Assembly: GCA_023053575.1 (NCBI GenBank)
Contig: JAKZAP010000001.1
Coordinates: forward strand, 20,044,533-20,108,532
From: Branchinecta lynchi
Taxonomy: Eukaryota > Arthropoda > Branchiopoda > Anostraca > Branchinectidae
Direction: 5' to 3'
Length of the DNA: 64,000 nucleotides
The notes beneath the pieces are model-generated. The model was not told the DNA's origin. It searched no databases and worked only from the letters and a program-made list of their open reading frames with translations. A program made the translations under genes and the position numbers. Below, piece after piece: positions 32,891 through 44,038 of this stretch; the first letter of the stretch is position 1, and every line of letters begins with the position of its first letter.

Positions 32891-34173
32891 GTTTAAATGC
32901 GCAATAAAATGCATGGCCATAGCCTCACTGTGGGTCGTGGCCTTGACAGCGAGAACCTTAGCTGATTTACACGATACCTTCTCTTGCGAGTGTCATATGA
33001 GCTGAAAACTCTTTTTCTTTTTCCCTAACTGCACTGATTTTTTCTTTCGTTGTTTAAGTGCGCAATAAAATGCATGACCATAGCCTCACTGTGGGTCGTG
33101 GCCTTGACAGCGAGAACCTTAGCTGATTTACACGATACCTTCTCTTGCGAGTGTCATATGAGCTGAAAACTCTTTTTCTTTTTCCCTAAGTGAACTGATT
33201 TTCTCTTTCGTTGTTTAAGTGCGCAATAAAATGCATGACCATAGCCTCACTGTGGGTCGTGGCGTTGACAGCGAGAACCTTAGCTGATTTACACGATACC
33301 TTCTCTTGCGAGTGTCATATGAGCTGAAAACTCTTTTTCTTTTTCCCTAACTCACTGATTTTTTCTTTCGTTGTTTAAGTGCGCAATAAAATGCATGGCC
33401 ATAGCCTCACTGTGGGTCGTGGCCTTGACAGCGAGAACCTTAGCTGATTTACACGATACCTTCTCTTGCGAGTGTCATATGAGCTGAAAACTCTTTTTCT
33501 TTTTCCCTAACTGCACTGATTTTTTCTTTCGTTGTTTAAGTGCGCAATAAAATGCATGGCTATAACCTCACAGTGGGTCGTGGCCTTGACAGCGAGAACC
33601 TTAGCTGATTTACACGATACCTTCTCTTGCGAGTGTCATAAGAGCTGAAAACTCTTTTTCTTTTTCCCTAACTGCACTGATTTTTTCTTTCGTTGTTTAA
33701 GGGCGCAATAAAATGCATGACCATGGCCTCACAGTGGGTCGTGGCCTTGACAGCGAGAATCTTAGCTGATTTACACGATACCTTCTCTTGCGAGTGTCAT
33801 ATGAGCTGAAAACTCTTTTTCTTTTTCCCTAACTGCACTGATTTTTTCTTTCGTTGTTTAAGTGCGCAATAAAATGCATGGCTATAACCTCACTGTGGGT
33901 CGTGGCCTTGACAGCGAGAACCTTAGCTGATTTACACGATACCTTCTCTTGCGAGTGTCATATGAGCTGAAAACTCTTTTTCTTTTTCCCTAACTGCACT
34001 GATTTTTTCTTTCGTTGTTTAAGGGCGCAATAAAATGCATGACCATAGCCTCACAGTGGGTCGTGGCCTTGACAGCGAGAACCTTAGCTGATTTACACGA
34101 TACCTTCTCTTGCGAGTGTCATATGAGCTGAAAACTCTTTTTCTTTTTTCCTAACTGCACTGATTTTTTCTTT

Positions 34174-34210
34174 CGTAACGTAACGATGGAACACTGATTT
34201 TTTCTTTCGT
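34174..34210 (+). repeat. 34-bp insertion in a satellite monomer, copy 1
   Basis: After TTTCTTTCG the monomer contains TAACGTAACGATGGAAC and a second ACTGATTTTTTCTTTCG, making it 195 bp. Similar insertions lie at 36462 and 37783. The insertion combines a short duplication with filler. Confidence 0.85.
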
Positions 34211-36461
34211 TGTTTAAGTGCGCAATAAAATGCATGGCCATAGCCTCACTGTGGGTCGTGGCCTTGACAGCGAGAACCTTAGCTGATTTACACGATACCT
34301 TCTCTTGCGAGTGTCATATGAGCTGAAAACTCTTTTTCTTTTTCCCTAACTGCACTGATTTTTTCTTTCGTTGTTTAAGTGCGCAATAAAATGCATGACC
34401 ATAGCCTCACGGTGGGTCGTGGCCTTGACAGCGAGAACCTTAGCTGATTTACACGATACCTTCTCTTGCGAGTGTCATATGAGCTGAAAACTCTTTTTCT
34501 TTTTCCCTAACTGCACTGATTTTTTCTTTCGTTGTTTAAGTGCGCAATAAAATGCATGGCCATAGCCTCACTGTGGGTCGTGGCCTTGACAGCAAGAACC
34601 TTAGCTGATTTACACGATACCTTCTCTTGCGAGTGTCATATGAGCTGAAAACTCTTTTTCTTTTTCCCTAACTGCACTGATTTTTTCTTTCGTTGTTTAA
34701 GTGCGCAATAAAATGCATGGCCATAGCCTCACAGTGGGTCGTGGCCTTGACAGCGAAAACCTTAGCTGATTTACACGATACCTTCTCTTGCGAGTGTCAT
34801 ATGAGCTGAAAACTCTTTTTCTTTTTCCCTAACTGCACTGATTTTTTCTTTCGTTGTTTAACTGCGCAATAAAATGCATGGCCATAGCCTCACTGTGGGT
34901 CGTGGCCTTGACAGCGAGAACCTTAGCTGATTTACACGATACCTTCTCTTGCGAGTGTCATATGAGCTGAAAACTCTTTATCTTTTTCCCTAACTGCACT
35001 GATTATTTCTTTCGTTGTTTAAGTGCGCAATAAAATGCATGGCCATAACCTCACTGTGTGTCGTGGCCTTGACAGCGAGAACCTTAGCTGATTTACACGA
35101 TACCTTCTCTTGCGAGTGTCATATGAGCTGAAAACTCTTTTTCTTTTTCCCTAACTGCACTGATTTTTTCTTTCGTTGTTTAAGTTCGCAATAAAATGCA
35201 TGACCATAGCCTCACGGTGGGTCGTGGCCTTGACAGCGAGAACCTTAGCTGATTTACACGATACCTTCTCTTGCGAGTGTCATATGAGCTGAAAACTCTT
35301 TTTCTTTTTCCCTAACTGCACTGATTTTTTCTTTCGTTGTTTAAGTGCGCAATAAGAAGCATGGCCATAGCCTCACTGTGGGTCGTGGCCTTGACAGCGA
35401 GAACCTTAGCTGATTTACACGATACCTTCTCTTGCGAGTGTCATATGAGCTGAAAACTCTTTTTCTTTTTCCCTAACTGCACTAATTTTTTCTTTCGTTG
35501 TTTAAGTGCGCAATAAAATGCATGACCATAGCCTCACTGTGGGTCGTGGCCTTGACAGCGAGAACCTTAGCTGATTTACACGATACCTTCTCTTGCGAGT
35601 GTCATATGAGCTGAAAACTCTTTTTCTTTTTCCCTAACTGCACTGATTTTTTCTTTCGTTGTTTAAGTGCGCAATAAAATGCATGGCCATAGCCTCACTG
35701 TGGGTCGTGGCCTTGACAGCGAGAACCTTAGCTGATTTACACGATACCTTCTCTTGCGAGTGTCATATGAGCTGAAAACTCTTTTTCTTTTTCCCTAACT
35801 GCACTGATTTTTTCTTTCGTTGTTTAAGTGCGCAATAAAAAGCATGGCCATAGCCTCACTGTGGGTCGTGGCCTTGACAGCGAGAACCTTAGCTGATTTA
35901 CACGATACCTTCTCTTGCGAGTGTCATATGAGCTGAAAACTCTTTTTCTTTTTCCCTAACTGCACTGATTTTTTCTTTCGTTGTTTAAGTGCGCAATAAA
36001 ATGCATGGCCATAGCCTCACTGTGGGTCGTGGCCTTGACAGCGAGAACCTTAGCTGATTTACACGATACCTTCTCTTGCGAGTGTCATATGAGCTGAAAA
36101 CTCTTTTTCTTTTTCCCTAAGTGCACTGATTTTCTCTTTCGTTGTTTAAGTGCGCAATAAAATGCATGACCATAACCTCACTGTGGGTCGTGGCCTTGAC
36201 AGCGAGAACCTTAGCTGATTTACACGATACCTTCTCTTGCGAGTGTCATATGAGCTGAAAACTCTTTTTCTTTTTCCCTAAGTGCACTGATTTTTTCTTT
36301 CGTTGTTTAAGTGCGCAATAAAATGCATGGCTATAACCTCACTGTGGGTCGTGGCCTTGACAGCGAGAACCTTAGCTGATTTACACGATACCTTCTCTTG
36401 CGAGTGTCATATGAGCTGAAAACTCTTATTCTTTTTTCCTAACTGCACTGATTTTTTCTTT

Positions 36462-36498
36462 CGTATCGTAACGATGGAACACTGATTTTTTCTTTCGT
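36462..36498 (+). repeat. 34-bp insertion in a satellite monomer, copy 2
   Basis: The same insertion with one change (GTATCGTAACGATGGAAC). It has no partner at -3,609 bp, since that position falls before the duplicated block. Confidence 0.8.
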
Positions 36499-37782
36499 TG
36501 TTTAAGTGCGCAATAAAATGCATGGCCATAGCCTCACTGTGGGTCGTGGCCTTGACAGCGAGAACCTTAGCTAATTTACACGATACCTTCTCTTGCGAGT
36601 GTCATATGAGCTGAAAACTCTTTTTCTTTTTCCCTAACTGCACTGATTTTTTCTTTCGTTGTTTAAGTGCGCAATAAAATGCATGACCATAGCCTCACTG
36701 TGGGTCGTGGCCTTGACAGCGAGAACCTTAGCTGATTTACACGATACCTTCTCTTGCGAGTGTCATATGAGCTGAAAACTCTTTTTCTTTTTCCCTAAGT
36801 GAACTGATTTTCTCTTTCGTTGTTTAAGTGCGCAATAAAATGCATGACCATAGCCTCACTGTGGGTCGTGGCGTTGACAGCGAGAACCTTAGCTGATTTA
36901 CACGATACCTTCTCTTGCGAGTGTCATATGAGCTGAAAACTCTTTTTCTTTTTCCCTAACTCACTGATTTTTTCTTTCGTTGTTTAAGTGCGCAATAAAA
37001 TGCATGGCCATAGCCTCACTGTGGGTCGTGGCCTTGACAGCGAGAACCTTAGCTGATTTACACGATACCTTCTCTTGCGAGTGTCATATGAGCTGAAAAC
37101 TCTTTTTCTTTTTCCCTAACTGCACTGATTTTTTCTTTCGTTGTTTAAGTGCGCAATAAAATGCATGGCTATAACCTCACAGTGGGTCGTGGCCTTGACA
37201 GCGAGAACCTTAGCTGATTTACACGATACCTTCTCTTGCGAGTGTCATAAGAGCTGAAAACTCTTTTTCTTTTTCCCTAACTGCACTGATTTTTTCTTTC
37301 GTTGTTTAAGGGCGCAATAAAATGCATGACCATAGCCTCACAGTGGGTCGTGGCCTTGACAGCGAGAACCTTAGCTGATTTACACGATACCTTCTCTTGC
37401 GAGTGTCATATGAGCTGAAAACTCTTTTTCTTTTTCCCTAACTGCACTGATTTTTTCTTTCGTTGTTTAAGTGCGCAATAAAGTGCATGGCTATAACCTC
37501 ACTGTGGGTCGTGGCCTTGACAGCGAGAACCTTAGCTGATTTACACGATACCTTCTCTTGCGAGTGTCATATGAGCTGAAAACTCTTTTTCTTTTTCCCT
37601 AACTGCACTGATTTTTTCTTTCGTTGTTTAAGGGCGCAATAAAATGCATGACCATAGCCTCACAGTGGGTCGTGGCCTTGACAGCGAGAACCTTAGCTGA
37701 TTTACACGATACCTTCTCTTGCGAGTGTCATATGAGCTGAAAACTCTTATTCTTTTTTCCTAACTGCACTGATTTTTTCTTT

Positions 37783-37819
37783 CGTAACGTAACGATGGAA
37801 CACTGATTTTTTCTTTCGT
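37783..37819 (+). repeat. 34-bp insertion in a satellite monomer, copy 3
   Basis: Partner of the copy at 34174, offset 3,609 bp. Confidence 0.85.
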
Positions 37820-39140
37820 TGTTTAAGTGCGCAATAAAATGCATGGCCATAGCCTCACTGTGGGTCGTGGCCTTGACAGCGAGAACCTTAGCTGATTTAC
37901 ACGATACCTTCTCTTGCGAGTGTCATATGAGCTGAAAACTCTTTTTCTTTTTCCCTAACTGCACTGATTTTTTCTTTCGTTGTTTAAGTGCGCAATAAAA
38001 TGCATGACCATAGCCTCACGGTGGGTCGTGGCCTTGACAGCGAGAACCTTAGCTGATTTACACGATACCTTCTCTTGCGAGTGTCATATGAGCTGAAAAC
38101 TCTTTTTCTTTTTCCCTAACTGCACTGATTTTTTCTTTCGTTGTTTAAGTGCGCAATAAAATGCATGGCCATAGCCTCACTGTGGGTCGTGGCCTTGACA
38201 GCAAGAACCTTAGCTGATTTACACGATACCTTCTCTTGCGAGTGTCATATGAGCTGAAAACTCTTTTTCTTTTTCCCTAACTGCACTGATTTTGTCTTTC
38301 GTTGTTTAAGTGCGCAATAAAATGCATGGCCATAGCCTCACAGTGGGTCGTGGCCTTGACAGCGAGAACCTTAGCTGATTTACACGATACCTTCTCTTGC
38401 GAGTGTCATATGAGCTGAAAACTCTTTTTCTTTTTCCCTAACTGCACTGATTTTTTCTTTCGTTGTTTAACTGCGCAATAAAATGCATGGCCATAGCCTC
38501 ACTGTGGGTCGTGGCCTTGACAGCGAGAACCTTAGCTGATTTACACGATACCTTCTCTTGCGAGTGTCATATGAGCTGAAAACTCTTTTTCTTTTTCCCT
38601 AACTGCACTGATTATTTCTTTCGTTGTTTAAGTGCGCAATAAAATGCATGGCCATAACCTCACTGTGTGTCGTGGCCTTGACAGCGAGAACCTTAGCTGA
38701 TTTACACGATACCTTCTCTTGCGAGTGTCATATGAGCTGAAAACTCTTTTTCTTTTTCCCTAACTGCACTGATTTTTTCTTTCGTTGTTTAAGTTCGCAA
38801 TAAAATGCATGACCATAGCCTCACGGTGGGTCGTGGCCTTGACAGCGAGAACCTTAGCTGATTTACACGATACCTTCTCTTGCGAGTGTCATATGAGCTG
38901 AAAACTCTTTTTCTTTTTCCCTAACTGCACTGATTTTTTCTTTCGTTGTTTAAGTGCGCAATAAAATGCATGGCCATAACCTCACTGTGGGTCGTGGCCT
39001 TGACAGCGAGAACCTTAGCTGATTTACACGATACCTTCTCTTGCGAGTGTCATATGAGCTGAAAACTCTTTTTCTTTTTCCCTAACTGCACTGATTTTTT
39101 CTTTCGTTGTTTAAGTGCGCAATAAAATGCATGGCCGTAG

Positions 39141-40467
39141 CGTAGCTCTTGGTCCTTCTCGCAAAAACAAACGTAAATCCAGAACGACAAAGGCCAGGGA
39201 CATTCCTTTATTTGTCGTTGGACTTTCCTTTTGGCGATCATTCGTTAAGTCAAAAACTGACATCTTCTTTCGTCCTTCAAATCTCACTGAGTGGCTTTTA
39301 CTGATGTGCCCTATCGCTTTTTATTCGTTCGCGTATTTTCCGAACACGTTTTTTCTCTCTCACAAAAACAGAAAGATCAGTGCCAACGAAAGCTTTCGTT
39401 ATTGCTACTCTCTCAATAAGGATTATTTTTTCCCCCTTTTAAGGTGTCATCCAGTCCAAGGGCCTCGACTACACGTCTATAACTTTCCAAGAACCTGGAT
39501 CGCTCACCCTACATTAGCGTCAAGGCTCTTCTGGCATCAGCGCAAATGTTTGAATGCGACTCGCTGAACAAAAAGAAATTTGAGCAGGATATTTTTTATG
39601 GTCCTCCTTTTCATTCCAAGGTTCTGATAAGGGTAGTGATATCAGAAAGCTTAAAGTCTTTGATTCATTTGGGCCGAGAAGTTGGGAGACACCATCGTTT
39701 TTCGATGGTTCGGTTTTTGCGAACACACTGTTACCTTTGTTTTTCTCAAAATCCTCACGGTAGTCAACGTTATCCACAAATTGCTTGAACACAGTTCACT
39801 CCTGAACGCCAATCCGCCATTGCTAATTAACTATTCATTGATCTCCTGGCACTGGGCAGACCTTCGAGAAGATCGACTGGCGTGTAAGAGGATTAAAACA
39901 ACTAAGTATATCACCATATGGATGCCTAGATATGTCGGAAGAAAAAATCATCAGCCAGTTTGCCATTTTTGGGTCTCGGAAGCTGAATATTATTTAGCTC
40001 AGTTTATCTAGTTTACATCCTTAATTCTTTGGACTTACGGGAATAAACAAGAAAAACAGAAAACTAAATACTTAAAGAAATCGATAATGCAAATAATTAG
40101 TTTAATTTTTCTACACATTTCCCATGTGCCTGCTACAATAAAAACATTTTGTTAGATCCAGTCAAATTTCATCCTCCCCGTGTCGGTGCTTCCGACCCGC
40201 GCCCTTAGATGACCCAGTGATCGGATCGAGTCGTGGCTTTATCTCGGGTCTTGGGTGGGGTGGGGGGGGGTCTAGACGTTGCAAGTAGTAGAATGCTTAT
40301 GACATAGCTACTTTAACTCACAGTCCACTGTTACCATTCTGGCATGAATGATCTTTATTTGTCTTGAGACGCCTTTGTCATGGACTCGGACTCGGTCTCG
40401 CCGCTTATGGAGCCATTAAATCCGGCCGACACTAGTCCAAGTAAACATTTGGTAAGCTTAAAATACA
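39141..40467. other. unannotated right flank of the satellite
   Basis: The array ends abruptly at AATAAAATGCATGGCC and unrelated sequence follows. Frames at 39115-39567 and 39682-40011 show no recognisable domain, and the first starts inside satellite. A G-run lies near 40255-40270. Confidence 0.4.
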
Positions 40468-40648
40468 AAGTAAAATGTATATCACATTTATATACAAACA
40501 GCTTTAGAACCAAGACATTTCTCTTCCCCAATAACCAAACAAGTATTAAAATAACCTTGTAATCACCCCCCTTCAAAAGCTTTAAATGTAAACAAACCGC
40601 CAGTGTAAGTCCAAAGAAATGTTGAAGATCTTGCACGAATAGCATTTG
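40468..40648 (+). repeat. dispersed repeat D, copy 2
   Basis: About 85% alike to 9473-9655 by eye, ending TGCACGAATAGC in both. A family C block follows about 140 bases later, as at the first locus. Confidence 0.65.
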
Positions 40649-40784
40649 TTCGAACACTGAATGGTCTGCCTGTCAATCCCACCCTTTAAAGCTCTTGTTT
40701 TTCGAAAGCTCTTGCTTTCCCCGGTCCCTATGATCCTAAAGGACAAAAGAATTTCATCGCCTCAAATTAAAAACATTAAAAAAT

Positions 40785-40980
40785 GGGAAATCTGTGCCCA
40801 ATTGCCCCTGAACCAAGTGGGGGTGGGGTTTGGACCCGCAACAAGTAAAAAGAGACCCCAATGCTCACAATCCTACCAAGTTTCAACTTGATACCTGTTG
40901 ATTCCTGGCAAGGGTAACGAACTTTACTCCTGGGCAATCTGGGCCCAGTTGCCCATGAACGGTGTGTGGGGGGGGGGAGG
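40785..40980 (+). repeat. family C minisatellite, about 1.5 units
   Basis: ATCTGTGCCCAATTGCCCCT and GGGCAATCTGGGCCCAGTTG are about 145 bp apart and enclose the TACCAAGTTTCAACTTGATA block. It ends in a G-run directly before the LINE fragment. Confidence 0.7.
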
Positions 40981-41156
40981 TGTCATGGACAACAGGGCCC
41001 AACCAGCGCACGACGTCGTCCACTGCTTCCTGACTGAAGATTGAAAATTAAGTGTCTTTTTCTGTGTATTTACGTGTTTTGTTTATTTTCTTCATTTACT
41101 CCGCCTTTTCAAAATGGTGGGTCATAAATAAATTAATTACTTACTTACTTACTTAG
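40980..41156 (+). mobile_element. LINE 3' end with C-terminal codons and (TTAC)n tail, second copy
   Basis: The frame ends QPAHDVVHCFLTED then TGA at about 41042. The UTR carries TTCATTTACTCCGCC and GTGGGTCATAAATAAATTAA, and the tail is TTACTTACTTACTTAC. It matches the minus-strand copy at 17521-17697 in coding end, UTR and tail. Confidence 0.65.
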
Positions 41157-41870
41157 TTTGAAAAGCTCCGTAGAACTCTTGCCTGGGGCCAAAAAGAATG
41201 GTTTTTGCTAGTCTTCGAGCCAGAGCCTACCGTGTGCGAAGTGAAGTGAATTTATATAGTCCATGTCTGAGAAGACTATCTGAACTTTGTGCTGCCAAGC
41301 TTTCATTTCATCAAACTATGTTTCTGCTTTCGAGTGGAAAGCTCCGTTCTAGTAAGCAAGCAGGCAGGCACTAGTTGCAAATTGAAGATGGACTAAAATC
41401 TATAAGTGTTAAACATATGCGGCAGTTACCCGGCCCCACAGCCAATATATCCTCTTTCGGTGATCAATAGAAAAATTTACAGAAACAAAAAAGTATTTTT
41501 TTCCCATGGGTCCGAAAGTGCTACCATCTCTGTTTCTATCCATTTCTGTTCGCGATTTCAGTTTATCATTCGTTTTTTGCACTTGGGATTGCGTTAGAGA
41601 AATGGTATGAAATGTGCCTTTTAAACTTTAAAAGTTCTCTCATTGCTAAAGAAACTAGAGCTTATCCTTTGCTCCTTTCTAAGTGGTGGTGTTAGAAAGT
41701 TGGCCTACGGCAAAAAAGTCAACTTTTGAATTAAGAGAGATGAATTTTTTTCTTGAGCGGTAATCGATAGCTCTTGATGAGCTGATCAAAGGATATGTCA
41801 TCAATTTTTTGGTACACAAATGCCTTCATGAAATACACCAGTTTAAAAGTTTCGGGGGGTTGACAACTTC
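41157..41870. other. unannotated sequence
   Basis: No gene or recognised repeat is seen. Confidence 0.3.
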
Positions 41871-42262
41871 AGTAGTAGGTGTACAGACTGAAACCAAAAA
41901 TAGGCTGATACCAATTGTGAGAAATGTAGGTGACTTGTAACCAACAGTAGGCTGTTATCCAATAATCATCTTCGGCAATGAGGGGTTTCAGCTTTTGCTA
42001 GTTGGTGTACCTGTTAGTTGTTTCCGGTGTATTCGATGGTAACAACAATTTGGTTCCCAATGGTAAGACATGCAAGGGACTTGTAAGTAATAATTGGCTG
42101 TTATGCTACAATCATCTTCAGCGATGAGGGGTTTGCAACTTTTGCTAGCTGGTCTACCCATTATTTGTTTCCGGCGAATTTGATGTCTATCACGGGATAG
42201 GGACTTGTAAGTAAGAATCGGTTCACGAGGGGCTAGAAATTTGTGCAAATTGGTGCACTTTG
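41870..42262 (-). repeat. decayed minisatellite, about 146-bp units
   Basis: GACTTGTAA starts at 41932, 42078 and 42202. The first two units share AATCATCTTCGGCAATGAGG or its variant, GGGGTTTCAGCTTTTGCTAG and TTGTTTCCGG. The third is shortened. It abuts a GAATGAATGAATGAAT run at 42263-42284. Strand assignment is arbitrary. Confidence 0.6.
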
Positions 42263-42360
42263 AGTGAATGAATGAATGAATTTATGACGCACTGCCCAAG
42301 GGCGTAAGTGCAGAAAAAAAGGATAAAGAAATATAAAATAATCGCAAAATACTCAACAAA
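42263..42360 (-). mobile_element. possible LINE 3' end with (ATTC)n tail
   Basis: On the minus strand, TACGCCCTTGGGCAGTGCG and TCATAAATTCATTC run into an ATTC-repeat tail. The form resembles LINE 3' UTR tails elsewhere in the window, but no coding part is visible. Confidence 0.3.
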
Positions 42361-43995
42361 TATTTTCCATGAAGGTTCACTAATTTAGAAATTGTATTCG
42401 ATTTCTATAAATCTGACGGTAAGAAAGTTTATATCAATGGTCTATCGCTGTATCCTAGGATTAAGTGTTTACGCAACGGATACAAACGAAAATGTAAAGC
42501 AATGAGGTAGTTTCATAATAATTTATAGTGTCAGCTATGGTATTTTAATCCTGAACAGTTACGGATAGCTTTATAATACCAACTAGATTATATAAGACCT
42601 TGTTCCAAGTGTTCATCCATCACGATATCTGCGACTGAAAAGGATAAAATTCGACTGACTGAAAAGTCAATTTAGTCCCTTCTTCCTATATGCTTTTGTT
42701 ATTGTTTTTACAACGCTGACGAATATCCTTTGATCACGTGATTACTGATTGTGTTCTTCTTAGAACATACCGTTAAAAGCTACCGTGTTCACAGGACACA
42801 TCGTACTAATGTGTTGATCTTTTGATTGTTATAACTATACCGAACTTCTATTCATTTTTTTTTCCAGAAGTCATTGCTTTACACTCAATTTTTTTAATTG
42901 TTAATTTGTTAAAATTTCTGTTTTCCTTTTTTTATGTTCCGTGTTTTCTTTGTTGAAATGACGGATAATAACAAATAAATAAATACAAATTCTACCCTAA
43001 CAGTCTAATTTTCTCAAGATCATCACGATGCCCTGACGATGGTTTCCGGCAGCTACTTAGATCAGATACCAACAATAGCTGCCGTAGCGAGGTAAAGTCA
43101 AAGAACGACTTAAAATTAAGGTACAGGTTTACTGAAAATAGTAACGATTCCAGCGACATAAAAGCTTCAGACATGCCAGTGGCGTAGAAAAATGACGCTT
43201 CATTACTTAACTAATTGAATTATAACATGAAATAACAAACCCCTAGTCTGAAGTATTGACAATCAAAAGAAAAAGAAGAATTAAAAAAAAAAAGTAAATA
43301 AGCTATCATATGTTCTCACCGCTAAAAAGAGGAGTACAAGGGAAACTACCTTCGCTTGTTTCTGAACCCTATTTTAATTTCCAAACAACTTCGACAAAAT
43401 AGAAACGTTCCCACACACGCTTCTTACGGAATGAACGAAAGGTGGTGCCATGAAGTTCTACAAAGGTCACACCTTAACACCAATCCTACCAGAACGTGTC
43501 AAACAATATCAACTACTATTAGTCTCTTGGGGGCCAATTAATCTCCGGAGTCAACCATTTCAATGATATGTACACCAACACCGCCACTCGAACTTTCCTC
43601 CATAAACGGAGTAAATGTCTCGGTCATCGAACTGAGCACGAACTGGTTAAGATAATCGCCATAACACTGACGATCACTATTAAACTTGACGCTGAGGCAG
43701 TGGCTGATCCGTGCTGCATGGCTGCCGGATGCTCACCTGCAAAGAGAAGTAGATCAGCGTGATCATTTTTTTTGTTTCAGTTAGTACTCTTTATTATATA
43801 AAAGCCAAACTACACAAACAAACCTTTTAAAACTTTACACCTTTACACTTGTAGTCTGTACCCCTGACTGCGGAAAAGCCCAAATGGTGGGGTAGATGGC
43901 GTTGCGCCTATGGTCCTGCATGTCTATCTAATCAAGTTTAGCTTTTTGTGGGGATGTCAACGCGTTTGTGTGACGATGATTTTTCGTCCCTCATC
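42361..43995. other. unannotated AT-rich sequence
   Basis: No recognised gene. Short frames at 43356-43541 and 43568-43762 have no domain. Confidence 0.35.
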
Positions 43996-44038
43996 ACGAC
44001 CCATATGTGTCGTGACGTGACCCATGAGGGTCGTGAAC
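43996..44038. repeat. TCACGACCCAT palindromic cluster
   Basis: TCACGACCCATATGTGTCG and TGACGTGACCCATGAGGG contain overlapping direct and inverted TCACGACCC/GGGTCGTGA units within 43 bases, capable of a short hairpin. Confidence 0.45.

Larger units (their letters stand above)
33100..38930 (+). repeat. 3,609-bp higher-order duplication within the satellite
   Basis: Private variants recur at a constant 3,609-bp offset: CTAACTCACTG at 33350 and 36959, GGCGTTGACAGCG near 33263 and 36872, CATAAGAGCTG near 33637 and 37246, AGCAAGAACC near 34592 and 38201, and the 34-bp insertion at 34174 and 37783. The offset equals 22 monomers plus two 34-bp insertions minus one base. The region near 33.1-35.3 kb is thus duplicated at 36.7-38.9 kb. 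Confidence 0.85.
30523..39140 (+). repeat. 161-bp satellite array, about 53 monomers
   Basis: The phase marker TCGTGGCCTTGACAGCGAG occurs at 30681, 30842, 31003 and 31164, an exact 161-bp period that continues to 39.1 kb. Each monomer holds CCTTAGCTGATTTACACGAT, CTTGCGAGTGTCATATGAGC, a T/C-rich stretch and GTGCGCAATAAAATGCATGG. Monomers are mostly 97-100% alike. The first monomer is the most diverged, as expected at an array edge. There is no long open frame anywhere in it, so it is non-coding. GAGTGTCATATGAGCT matches the reversed family B 5' terminus. Confidence 0.95.

Noticed and set aside
30523..39140. CRISPR-like array of regularly spaced repeats
   Set aside because: The whole 161-bp unit is conserved with no unique spacers, and the context is eukaryotic satellite DNA.
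30523..39140. Repeated AATAAA signals as evidence of tandem genes
   Set aside because: The hexamer is part of the satellite monomer, and no long open frame exists in the array.
39115..39567. 150-residue frame at the right edge of the satellite
   Set aside because: It starts inside the last satellite monomer and shows no domain.
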